Part shown: in pieces, positions 1 through 6,521 of the stretch
Layout: each line of letters starts with the position of its first letter
Position numbering within the stretch: the first letter of the stretch is position 1
NCBI GenBank assembly: GCA_964406515.1
Contig: CAYORV010000009.1
Coordinates: 1-28,818 of the forward strand
Length of the DNA stretch: 28,818 bases
From: JAGLWP01 sp964406515
GTDB lineage: Archaea > Nanobdellota > Nanobdellia > Pacearchaeales > GW2011-AR1
Direction: 5' to 3'
Translations under genes and position numbers: made by a program
Notes under the pieces: model-generated
Databases searched by the model: none
What the model was told of the DNA's origin: nothing
Seen by the model: only the letters and a program-made list of their open reading frames with translations

Positions 1-66
1 ATGGCTAAACGCAAACCAGATAGCCGCAGCCGCCAGCAGGATCAACTGGATTTAACAATATCATAA
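1..66 (+). other. GC-rich 21-codon mini-ORF at window edge
   Basis: The window opens with ATG and an open frame of 21 codons ending in TAA at 64-66. The peptide is basic and Gln/Ser-rich (begins MAKRKPDSRSRQQ). By count, 28 of the first 50 bases are G or C, and the codons used (CGC, AGC, CAG) are unlike the AT-ending codons everywhere else. Composition drops to the local AT-rich level immediately after. I do not recognise the peptide. It may be a truncated foreign gene start, a contig-end artefact or chance. Confidence 0.2.
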
Positions 67-172
67 ATTTACATTTCAATTGCGCATATTATATATAAGA
101 AAATAATACACTTCACACGTCTCCTAACTATTGGCTGTTGATTGAAAACATATTTTCTTCATCAGGCCTGAC

Positions 173-220
173 CCTATTTTAAAGGATAGGTTGATAAGGA
201 AAACCTTGATTTTCTTTATT
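173..220. repeat. Two adjacent stem-loops
   Basis: Positions 173-177 (CCTAT) and 186-190 (ATAGG) are inverted around an 8-nt spacer. Directly after, 193-203 and 210-220 can form an 11-bp stem, counting G-U pairs on the plus-strand RNA, around the 6-nt loop 204-209. They lie in a stretch without intact genes. No T-run marks them as simple terminators. They could be part of a small RNA or a mobile-element end. Confidence 0.35.
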
Positions 221-232
221 AGAACTACAACT

Positions 233-276
233 GACTATTTCTTAATAATAATTTAGAATTATAATAAGATATAGTC
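233..276. repeat. Long near-perfect stem-loop
   Basis: Left arm 233-253 starts GACTAT and right arm 257-276 ends ATAGTC. They pair over about 18 base pairs with two mismatches and one bulged A, around a 3-nt loop (254-256). This is the longest hairpin noticed in the window. It directly follows two shorter stem-loops and lies in gene-less DNA beside a degraded gene. Function unknown. Confidence 0.5.
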
Positions 277-446
277 GTGACTGCTTTCACATACATCATA
301 CTTTAACATTTTCATGTATAACTAAAGCACTCATCTTAATTATAAATAACTGACGAAGAATTTAGTATTTAAATGTTTCTGTGAATGAAAATTAGTTTAT
401 CGTCGGGGATTTTTATTTTAAAGAATTTATATCTTTAGAAATGCAA

Positions 447-663
447 TTAATTAAGAGACATTTCTAGTGCCTGTGATTTTTCTTCATACTTTTTCCTTAT
501 CTTTTCTAATTCTTTACACAAGTCAGGTAGTGCAATAATCTCGTAATTAACTTTGGAATGTTCTTGTTCTTCTGCAAGTTGTTTTTATCAAAAGATCTAG
601 GAGTCATAAAATAAAAGTTTGTCTATAATTATCTTTGATACGAGCAAAAATATCCCTTAAAAT
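447..663 (-). pseudogene. Degraded coding remnant, two or more frameshifts
   Basis: Read on the minus strand from 663, the frame gives a plausible peptide beginning ILRDIFARIKDNYRQ and stops at a TGA. One base later in frame it continues as MTPRSFDK. After an A-run at about 583-587, a further one-base shift opens a charged, helix-like tail (residues such as KQLAEEQEHSKVNYE) that ends at the TAA at 447-449. Adding one base at each junction would restore a continuous protein of about 70 residues. The amino-acid composition looks like real coding sequence. I do not recognise the family. Sequencing error at homopolymers is the alternative explanation. Confidence 0.4.
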
Positions 664-678
664 TTATAGCATGAAATA

Positions 679-686
679 TTTATATA
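679..686 (+). promoter_or_regulatory. TATA box of the phosphoesterase gene
   Basis: TTTATATA is centred 25.5 bp upstream of the ATG at 708. That is the spacing expected for transcription starting at or beside the start codon, so the mRNA is probably leaderless. Confidence 0.6.
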
Positions 687-707
687 ATTATCTATCTTAT
701 AATATAC

Positions 708-1205
708 ATGTTCCTAACAACATACAAATCCAAACGAAATCTGAAAAAATCAGGTGAACCAAAATCAAAAATGAAATCTTCTTCTAAGAAATTAATTTAT
801 GTCATCCAAAAACACAAGGCAACAAATCTCCATTATGATTTTCGTCTTGAAATGAATAAGGTTTTGAAATCATGGGCTTTGCCAAAAATTCCTCCAAAAA
901 CAAAAGGTGTAAAAAGATTAGCAATTCAAGTAGAAGACCATCCTCTTGATTATGCAAAATTTAAAGGAACAATTCCTGAAGGAAATTATGGTGCAGGAAA
1001 AGTTGAGATTTGGGATAACGGAACTTATGAGGTTTTGGATGAAGCTGAGACACCACAGGCGTACCCCGAAACATTTTTGAAAAAAATGTTTACTAGGGGC
1101 AAAATAAAAATTAAACTTCATGGAAAAAAACTCAAAGGAAATTATGTTTTAGTAAAAACAGGATACGGCAGTAAAAAGAAAGGTTGGTTATTTTTTAAAG
1201 TTTAA
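708..1205 (+). CDS. Stand-alone LigD-type 3'-phosphoesterase (PE domain)
   Basis: This 165-aa protein is the 3'-phosphoesterase module of bacterial/archaeal DNA ligase D, which trims 3'-phosphate or ribonucleotide ends before end joining. The family's metal/phosphate-binding signature is intact: H36, H42, D44 and R46 in HKATNLHYDFRLE, R70, H78 in QVEDHPLDY, and the FKGTIPEGNYGAGKVE block (residues 85-100) that contains E91 and Y94. The N-terminus (LTTYKSKRNLKKSGEP) aligns with the usual PE start, so the ATG at 708 is right. No polymerase or ligase domain is attached or adjacent, so it is a free-standing PE as in some other archaea. It is convergent with the rps2 block and has its own leaderless promoter. 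Function in repair is inferred from the family. Confidence 0.92.
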   Translation: MFLTTYKSKRNLKKSGEPKSKMKSSSKKLIYVIQKHKATNLHYDFRLEMNKVLKSWALPKIPPKTKGVKRLAIQVEDHPLDYAKFKGTIPEGNYGAGKVEIWDNGTYEVLDEAETPQAYPETFLKKMFTRGKIKIKLHGKKLKGNYVLVKTGYGSKKKGWLFFKV

Positions 1206-1245
1206 TTGCCTCGTTCCAAAGTCGCGAGAATTAATTTAACTAAAA

Positions 1246-1488
1246 TTAATCTAATACTGGAACATAAATTTTTTCGCGCATCTTATCTACAAGTTCACTA
1301 TTGATATAAATTTGATTACTTAAGGTGTCTTTCATCACATCGCGTTCATTAGTATCAATTTCGTTCTCATTTAACCAGCCATTTTTCAAAATTGTACGGA
1401 GTTTTTGAGCTGGTACTTGAAGTTTGCCTGCTGCTTTCGGCACCGAATAATAAGTTTTACCCTCCAATTGTTTTTCAGAAACTCTCAT
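1246..1488 (-). CDS. Small HTH-like hypothetical protein (80 aa)
   Basis: The ATG at 1488 lies one base after the rps2 stop codon. The open frame extends 10 codons further upstream into rps2, but the abutting ATG is the better start. The 80-aa protein has a segment at residues 13-40 (YYSVPKAAGKLQVPAQKLRTI) resembling the helix-turn-helix of MerR/excisionase-like proteins: a lead-in aromatic pair, AA.KL, then V...KLR. The C-terminal half is charged. I do not recognise a named family. Its position as last gene of the rpoK-eno-rps2 block implies co-transcription with rps2. A nucleic-acid-binding role is a guess. Confidence 0.7.
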   Translation of the reverse strand: MRVSEKQLEGKTYYSVPKAAGKLQVPAQKLRTILKNGWLNENEIDTNERDVMKDTLSNQIYINSELVDKMREKIYVPVLD

Positions 1489-1489
1489 T

Positions 1490-2371
1490 TTAAACACCAA
1501 ACTCAGCATTCTTCGCACTCAAAGAAATCTTTTCTTTTATCTTTTCTTCCCCGATTTCTCCTGTCCAAACTTCCAAATCAGGAATATCTGCTTCAATACC
1601 TTTTGCCTTACAATAACCTCTGGCTAACAAATAATATATAACGCCCAAACTTTTTGGACTTTTATTATTTCCAATTATTATTTGGTCTGTCTTTTTTGAA
1701 AAATTATTTGTATCACAAATCATCAAAACTTTTTTCTTAACATTTAATGTATCCTTCAATGCATTCTTGTCAAGCCAGGCATCAGATATAACTGTAAGTT
1801 CATTTTCAAAAAAATTAGGGAGTGCAGTATTGGTTAAAATTCCTGCAGGATATTTTTTAGTAAAAACTCTTATTCCTGTAAGCTTCCCGAATCTTTCAAC
1901 AGCTTCCCATCCTGCCTGTCTTTTACAAATAATAATTACATCTTGCGGTTCAAATTTAGATAAGAATGCAATAGCTTCTTTTAGCTTTTCATCTATTAAA
2001 TCAGTATTAAAAATCGCCAAGCCATCTGCCCGTCTTCTATAAACAAAAGGTCTCATATCAGGTGTAACAACTCTTGTCCCCAGGTAAATCCCAGATTTAA
2101 CATATTCTTCAAGAGGAATCAACATGTCCTCTCTTTTCTTAATTTTGATTTTCTCTTTTAATTCTTCTGTTTCAGTAACATCAACCTTGCCAAGAAGTTT
2201 CTTAGCTTTTGCCAAAACTTCTTTCTTTTTCTCTTCAAGAGATTTCTCTACTTTTGGGTCAGTGGATTCTGCTTCTGCTTTCTTTACAAGTTCTTCGCCT
2301 TTTAGTTCCTTTACAGGTTCTTCGTTAACTTTCTCAGTTTTTTCTTTATCTTCAGTTTTATCAGTAACCAT
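1490..2371 (-). CDS. rps2: 30S ribosomal protein uS2 with charged N-terminal extension
   Basis: A small-subunit ribosomal protein. The archaeal/eukaryotic S2 core begins at about residue 83 (MLIPLEEYVKSGIYLGT). It continues through RRADGLAIFNTDLID, KYPAGILTN (the FPxGTLTN motif), CDTNN and NNKSPKSLGVIYYLLAR. Residues 1-82 form a Lys/Glu-rich extension not needed for the fold and probably disordered. At 293 aa the protein is longer than typical archaeal S2 (about 200-230 aa). It follows enolase, as in the conserved archaeal L13-S9-RpoN-RpoK-eno-S2 cluster. A TATA-like box at 2392-2401 suggests an additional promoter of its own. Confidence 0.95.
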   Translation of the reverse strand: MVTDKTEDKEKTEKVNEEPVKELKGEELVKKAEAESTDPKVEKSLEEKKKEVLAKAKKLLGKVDVTETEELKEKIKIKKREDMLIPLEEYVKSGIYLGTRVVTPDMRPFVYRRRADGLAIFNTDLIDEKLKEAIAFLSKFEPQDVIIICKRQAGWEAVERFGKLTGIRVFTKKYPAGILTNTALPNFFENELTVISDAWLDKNALKDTLNVKKKVLMICDTNNFSKKTDQIIIGNNKSPKSLGVIYYLLARGYCKAKGIEADIPDLEVWTGEIGEEKIKEKISLSAKNAEFGV

Positions 2372-2391
2372 AAGAATTCAGATGAAAATTA

Positions 2392-2401
2392 GTTTAAAAA
2401 G
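2392..2401 (-). promoter_or_regulatory. Internal TATA box before rps2
   Basis: On the minus strand this reads CTTTTTAAAC, in the 32-bp eno-rps2 gap. It is centred 25.5 bp before the rps2 ATG. It could start a leaderless rps2 mRNA independent of the long upstream unit. Confidence 0.5.
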
Positions 2402-2403
2402 TT

Positions 2404-3621
2404 TTACTTCATCCCTTTTTCAATCTCAATCAATCTATTTATCTTAACTTCTCTTTCTTTTCCAGTAATTCCTGACTTAAAAAAATCAGCACCAAATCCA
2501 AAGGCCAAGTCAGCTAAAATATTTTCTTCAGTTTCCCCACTTCTGTGCGAAAAAACAAGTTGAATATTATTCTTTTTTGCTAACTCACAAACTTCCTTAA
2601 CTTCAATCAAAGAACCAATTTGATTCGGCTTCACAATTATAGCATTAACTGATTTCATTTGTATAGCTTTTTCTAATCTTTTGAGATTTGTAGTAATTAA
2701 ATCATCACCAACAATTAATCTGTCTGGAAATTTTTTTGCCCCCTTACTCTGTGATTGGGGGCACGCCACCTGGTGCAAAAATTTCGCAAAAGTTTCAAAC
2801 TCATCTTCCCCAAATGGGTCTTCAATATAAAAAACATCAAAATTTTTAACTAGATTAACTAAATAAGTAAACTGTTCTTCTTCACTTCTTTTTAACAAAG
2901 GATTTTCATAATTATATTTTTTTCTTTTGTAAAAACTAGATGCAGCAATATCAACACCCAGCGGAATTCCAAGTTCCTTGAGAATTTCTAAAACCTCTTT
3001 TTCATTTAATGAAGTCGCCCAGGCATCTTCATCTGTTTTTCCAGATTGAAATTTTTCATCATCTTTTTTTAAGAGATACTCAATTTTTTCTTTTGCTTTT
3101 TTATTTATTTCAGAAGATTTTTTAACAGATTTTGCATTTGGAATTAATAAAAACTCTTGAAAATCTGGTTTACGCCCATCATTTTTATTGATGGGTGATG
3201 TAGAATTAGCGTGGACTCCACCACCAATACAATTGCCCACAAGTCTGGGCATTTTTTTAGCTTCAGGATTAACAATCTCCCAAACTTCTTTCTTCTGTTC
3301 CTTAGCCATTGCCTTTAAAATTGCAGATTCAAATGCAAACATTGTGTTAGCACCAACATGCCCTTCCATAATATCCTCAATTCTCCGCAAATCATCAAAT
3401 TTCTCTAGTGCTTCTTCAGAAAAATAATCAGAAAACTTTTTGATGGTTTGTTCATCGCCCTTTAAATCTTTTTTATACGATTTTTTTTCATGCTTACCTT
3501 TTGATTTCCCGCTCGGAGACGACGCAGAAAACTCACCGACATTTGTTTTAATAGAAACAAGAATTGTTTTATCTTTTCTAGAATCTAAGACAATCTTAGC
3601 ATCAACCCCTTTAATCTTCAT
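2404..3621 (-). CDS. eno: Enolase (phosphopyruvate hydratase)
   Basis: Converts 2-phosphoglycerate to phosphoenolpyruvate in the lower glycolytic/gluconeogenic pathway (cytoplasmic, Mg-dependent). The expected residues are present: E156 in DFQEFLLIPN, E198 in TDEDAWATSL (the family's GDEGG loop, altered), D224 in GVDIAAS, E267 in IEDPF, D306/D307 in GDDL, K331 in KPNQIGSL and H359 in SHRSGETEE. The loop corresponding to GASTG reads SSPSGKSKGKHE, and the opening DSRGNPT motif is DSRKDKT, so the protein is divergent but its catalytic set is intact. At 405 aa it is slightly short. Residues 283-295 are an extra segment encoded by a GC-rich palindromic stretch (listed separately). It lies between rpoK and rps2. 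Confidence 0.93.
   Translation of the reverse strand: MKIKGVDAKIVLDSRKDKTILVSIKTNVGEFSASSPSGKSKGKHEKKSYKKDLKGDEQTIKKFSDYFSEEALEKFDDLRRIEDIMEGHVGANTMFAFESAILKAMAKEQKKEVWEIVNPEAKKMPRLVGNCIGGGVHANSTSPINKNDGRKPDFQEFLLIPNAKSVKKSSEINKKAKEKIEYLLKKDDEKFQSGKTDEDAWATSLNEKEVLEILKELGIPLGVDIAASSFYKRKKYNYENPLLKRSEEEQFTYLVNLVKNFDVFYIEDPFGEDEFETFAKFLHQVACPQSQSKGAKKFPDRLIVGDDLITTNLKRLEKAIQMKSVNAIIVKPNQIGSLIEVKEVCELAKKNNIQLVFSHRSGETEENILADLAFGFGADFFKSGITGKEREVKINRLIEIEKGMK
2737..2776 (-). repeat. GC-rich palindromic in-frame insertion inside enolase
   Basis: By count, 26 of these 40 bases are G or C, within a gene otherwise strongly AT-rich. The stretch contains GCCCCC...GGGGGC (6-bp stem, 13-nt spacer, 2738-2762). 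It also contains the short palindrome CACCTGGTG (2767-2775). It encodes 13 residues (HQVACPQSQSKGA) between two conserved enolase blocks and keeps the frame. This looks like a small inserted palindromic element, similar in concept to protein-coding palindromic repeats known from Rickettsia. No second copy was seen in the window. Confidence 0.45.
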
Positions 3622-3641
3622 AATCAGAGAAGAAAATAAGA

Positions 3642-3653
3642 CTTTTTATAATT
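3642..3653 (-). promoter_or_regulatory. Internal TATA box before enolase
   Basis: Minus-strand AATTATAAAAAG in the rpoK-eno gap is centred about 26 bp before the enolase ATG. It suggests that eno can be transcribed separately, as a leaderless message, as well as by readthrough from rpoK. Confidence 0.5.
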
Positions 3654-3655
3654 AA

Positions 3656-4030
3656 TTATTCCTCTTTTTCCTTACTTTCTCCAACTTCTTCCACTGCTTC
3701 ATCATCAGGATTAGCAAGCTCCATAATCTCTCCTTCCTTAGCGATTTCTTCTTCTTCAGCTACTTCTTTTTCTTCTGCCTTTTCATCACTAAGTTTCTTT
3801 TCCTTCGCCCGTTTCAATTGCTCTTCCTTTTTAATTGGAAGTGGTTTATTCACAGAAATCGGAAGAATATTTGAATTCAATTCTATCTCAGCAATTTTAA
3901 TTGCATCATAATTTATTTTTTCAAGATCATCTTCTTCAATCTTAATCAATAACGGAGCATTCATAGAAATTTGCAAAGCCCGAGCTCCAATAATTCTTGC
4001 CTTCTCATATTTTGAAAATTCTTGTTCCAT
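3656..4030 (-). CDS. rpoK: DNA-directed RNA polymerase subunit K (Rpb6) with acidic tail
   Basis: A small core subunit of archaeal RNA polymerase, homologous to Rpb6/omega, that stabilises the largest subunit. The hallmark SKYEKARIIGARALQISMNA lies at residues 6-25. It is followed by PLLI, the A...E-rich helix and LPISVNKPLPIKK (56-68), which completes the usual fold of about 60-70 residues. Residues 69-124 are an unusual Glu/Lys-rich, strongly acidic tail, probably disordered. The start is one base after the rrp42 stop, so translation is likely coupled. rpoN, normally just upstream, is absent and the exosome genes take its place. Confidence 0.93.
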   Translation of the reverse strand: MEQEFSKYEKARIIGARALQISMNAPLLIKIEEDDLEKINYDAIKIAEIELNSNILPISVNKPLPIKKEEQLKRAKEKKLSDEKAEEKEVAEEEEIAKEGEIMELANPDDEAVEEVGESKEKEE

Positions 4031-4031
4031 C

Positions 4032-4832
4032 TTATTTTAAAAGCTTCTCAATTTTTTTAAAGATTTCTCTTTCTTTTTTTGTAATTAAATCTAAAATCTT
4101 TTCAAATTCTTCAACTTCTAAAGCCACAGAATTTCCTTTTTGCATTGAAGAGATTACACCATCCGCGCTTTCCATTGTAACCCTTGTTTCACTAATATCT
4201 TCTTCTTCTCGTGTTGGATCAAGAATCAAACTATCGCCAATCTTGTGAACAGTTAAAGATATAGGTAATTCTTTTTTCAAAGATAATTTTTCGTCAGTCC
4301 ATTCTCCGAAAAGAACTTTTTCATTTTCCATATCATATTTTGGAATTTTGGAATTTGATAAAGCAGCAATTGCTCCGATTCCTGCAGCGTCAAGTAAATT
4401 ACCGTCGTCGTTTATTGAATAAATATCTATGAAAACAGTCCAAACTTTTTCTCCTTCTTTGATACATAATTTCTCAAGTTCAATGAATTTGCTTTCTCTT
4501 ATTCCTCTATCAATAACCCTTCCAAGTTCTATTGCATTAAATTGTGGTGGCCCGTTTTCAAATCTCGGTGAACTCATTGGAATCAATTCAGCAGTAACCA
4601 TTAAATTTCCTTTATCAGGTGAATCATCATAAGGTGTAGAAACAGCCATCTTAACTCCTACCAAAACTTCTGTCTTTCCAATTTTAACTCGCGCGCTTCC
4701 CTCAGCATTTTTTGAAACTCCTGTCTCAATAGAAATTTCCCTAAATTCATCAAGCTTCCGACCATCAAACCTTTTTCCTTCTTTCAAATACGCTTTAATT
4801 CTTTCTTCTGTTATTTTTGGTGTTTCTATCAT
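4032..4832 (-). CDS. rrp42: Exosome complex subunit Rrp42
   Basis: RNase PH-fold subunit of the archaeal exosome. It is catalytically inactive itself but forms the hexameric ring and part of the active site with Rrp41. The 266-aa protein shows the family features: RFDGRKLDEFREISIETGV (residues about 21-39), GSARVKIGKTEVLVGVK, SSPRFENGPPQFNAIELGRVIDRGIRES and NLLDAAGIGAIAAL. The ATG overlaps the stop of the preceding 97-aa gene (ATGA), indicating translational coupling. Normally rrp42 directly follows rrp41; here an extra gene is inserted between them. Confidence 0.95.
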   Translation of the reverse strand: MIETPKITEERIKAYLKEGKRFDGRKLDEFREISIETGVSKNAEGSARVKIGKTEVLVGVKMAVSTPYDDSPDKGNLMVTAELIPMSSPRFENGPPQFNAIELGRVIDRGIRESKFIELEKLCIKEGEKVWTVFIDIYSINDDGNLLDAAGIGAIAALSNSKIPKYDMENEKVLFGEWTDEKLSLKKELPISLTVHKIGDSLILDPTREEEDISETRVTMESADGVISSMQKGNSVALEVEEFEKILDLITKKEREIFKKIEKLLK

Positions 4833-5122
4833 TTTGCTAATACTCCTTCTAATTCAGATTTTACTTCTTTTGGAAGGGGGAGGGATTCTCCTTTATAGTT
4901 TTGATCCTGAACAATTTGGTATCTTTGTTTTTTTAATTCTTCTACAGTTATACCTAACGAAGCCATATGTCCACCACCACTTGTTTTAACTTCTCCATTA
5001 ATTGTTCTCATAAAATCATAACCCTTTGGATTATATCGAGCTGGAATAATTTCTCTATCAAATTCATGTATTGCTGGCCTAATTTCTTGTCCGTAAATAT
5101 AAGCTATTTTTTCTTTTGCCAT
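4829..5122 (-). CDS. Unrecognised 97-aa protein inside the exosome operon
   Basis: The frame could be extended to a TTG at 5134. The ATG at 5122 lies one base after the rrp41 stop and has AGGAGGT at 5134-5140 upstream, so it is the supported start. The protein (MAKEKIAYIYGQEIRPAIHE...) is soluble, with a central GEVKTSGGGHMASLG segment (residues about 43-57) and a charged helical C-terminus. It contains no Cys and no membrane segment. I do not recognise a family. It overlaps rrp42 by four bases, so it is made in step with Rrp41 and Rrp42. A role with the exosome is inferred only from position. Confidence 0.85.
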   Translation of the reverse strand: MAKEKIAYIYGQEIRPAIHEFDREIIPARYNPKGYDFMRTINGEVKTSGGGHMASLGITVEELKKQRYQIVQDQNYKGESLPLPKEVKSELEGVLAK

Positions 5123-5123
5123 T

Positions 5124-5822
5124 TTATTTTCCAACCTCCTTTAATGCTGCTTTTTGAACTTCATAAATTTTCTTGTGTGCTTCTCTTGCCATCTTAACAG
5201 CTTCTTTTAATTGCTCTTTACCTATCTTACCATCAAGTTGAATATGTGTTATTTTCCCGTCGGCAGTCATACTTATTGGAATATCTGTAGGCCCTTCTCC
5301 TTCTTCCCAATCTTCCTCATATTTATTCACGTCTACTACTAATTGCTTATCTAATTTCCCAATTGCAACACTTGTAACAAGACTTTTCATTGGGATTCCA
5401 GCATGAGCCAATGCCATAGCAGCAGCATTTATTCCAGCACATCTTGTTGAAGCATTTGCTTGAAGAATACTTATATGAACATCTACAACATCTGAATTAA
5501 AATTATCAATCATCACAACAGGATCCAAAGCCCATCCAGTTATCTTGCTTATCTCAGTACTTCTTCTTGAAGGTCCAGGCCTTATCCTGTCTGTAACTGA
5601 AAAACTAAGCATATTGTAAGTACATCTTAAAGTTCCTTTTTCAGGGTCTTGACTATGTTGTGGATGCATTTTCTTAGGACCATAAACAGCTGCAACAGCA
5701 ATTGTGTCACCAAACGCAAACATTGCACTTCCATCTGCATTTGGAACAACTCCAACTTTCGCACTCATCGGCCGAAGCTCGTCAACTTTTCTTCCATCTG
5801 GTCTTTTGAATTCTTTAGTCAT
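5124..5822 (-). CDS. rrp41: Exosome complex catalytic subunit Rrp41
   Basis: Phosphorolytic 3'-5' exoribonuclease and RNA-tailing subunit of the archaeal exosome. RNase PH fold: FKRPDGRKVDELRPMSAKVG (5-24), GSAMFAFGDT, GPKKMHPQH, then the phosphate/RNA-binding RPGPSRRSTEISK (81-93). CAGINAAAMALAHAGIPM follows, then the acidic active-site segment VVDVNKYEEDWEEGEGPTDIPI (162-183; D164 and probably D180). That last loop looks a few residues longer than in Sulfolobus Rrp41. Length (232 aa) is normal. The ATG overlaps the rrp4 TGA stop, so the two are coupled. Confidence 0.96.
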   Translation of the reverse strand: MTKEFKRPDGRKVDELRPMSAKVGVVPNADGSAMFAFGDTIAVAAVYGPKKMHPQHSQDPEKGTLRCTYNMLSFSVTDRIRPGPSRRSTEISKITGWALDPVVMIDNFNSDVVDVHISILQANASTRCAGINAAAMALAHAGIPMKSLVTSVAIGKLDKQLVVDVNKYEEDWEEGEGPTDIPISMTADGKITHIQLDGKIGKEQLKEAVKMAREAHKKIYEVQKAALKEVGK

Positions 5823-6481
5823 TTCCCTTGCTCCTTAAACCATGTTTTTAATTCTTCTGTCAAACCAGAAACTAGCGACCTTTCAGTAACATATAAAATT
5901 GCTTTCTTTGCAAATAATTCGTCTTCGATTTTGTCACCTTCTATCCAAATCAATCCGTTTTGCCCTACAGTAATTCGGCATTTTGTTTCATCTTTTATTA
6001 AAGAAATCATACTACCTTCCTTACCAATAACTCTTGGAACTTTGTTCGGATTTATTTGTATAATCATACCTTCATCTAATCTTCCAAGTCCCCTTGACCG
6101 AATTGTCAAATCCACACCTCGTTTATTAACTTCTGCTATTTGTGCAACAACCATGTCGCCAAAGTCCATAACTTCTGCCAAATCATTTTTATTAACATAT
6201 CGTGGTACTTCTGCCACAGGCAAAAATCCATTACCCGAAGTTCCAATGTCAATCAACCAACCATTAAAAGTCAAATTTTCAACTTTTCCAATTACAATAT
6301 TTCCTCTTCTCGGCTGATAAACTCCAGACAACGGAATAACTTTTATAAGTTTATTATTTTCTTCAGATAATCCAAATTTGATTGCTACAATTTCATCTCC
6401 CCGCTTTTCTGTTCCTTCTCCAGGTAAATAATTTCCTTTTGCAACAACTTCTCCGGGAATTACTATTTCTCTCTCTGTCAT
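5819..6481 (-). CDS. rrp4: Exosome RNA-binding cap subunit Rrp4
   Basis: Trimeric cap of the archaeal exosome that feeds RNA into the Rrp41/Rrp42 ring. Three domains are visible: an N-terminal beta domain beginning IVIPGEVVAKGNYLPGEGT; an S1 domain (about 59-130, RRGNIVIGKVENLTFNGWLIDI through VDLTIRSRGLGRL); and a KH domain (about 138-200) with RVIGKEGSMISLI as the GxxG loop. Length 220 aa is typical. It follows SBDS with a 40-bp gap. The alternative cap Csl4 and the exosome-associated DnaG are not in the window. Confidence 0.95.
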   Translation of the reverse strand: MTEREIVIPGEVVAKGNYLPGEGTEKRGDEIVAIKFGLSEENNKLIKVIPLSGVYQPRRGNIVIGKVENLTFNGWLIDIGTSGNGFLPVAEVPRYVNKNDLAEVMDFGDMVVAQIAEVNKRGVDLTIRSRGLGRLDEGMIIQINPNKVPRVIGKEGSMISLIKDETKCRITVGQNGLIWIEGDKIEDELFAKKAILYVTERSLVSGLTEELKTWFKEQGK

Positions 6482-6521
6482 TCTATTACCTCCAAACTAG
6501 GGTTTTTTAATCTTTTCATTA

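Noticed and set aside
1..707. Search for tRNA, CRISPR repeats and attachment sites
   Set aside because: No cloverleaf, no spaced direct repeats and no integrase gene were found; only the hairpins and relic are reported.
4967..5197. Plus-strand ORF across the rrp41/97-aa junction
   Set aside because: Antisense to supported genes; hydrophobic/aromatic composition typical of shadow frames in AT-rich DNA.
5649..6317. 222-codon plus-strand open frame antisense to rrp4/rrp41
   Set aside because: It lies wholly opposite two well-supported exosome genes and its peptide has no domain features; it follows from codon bias of the true strand.
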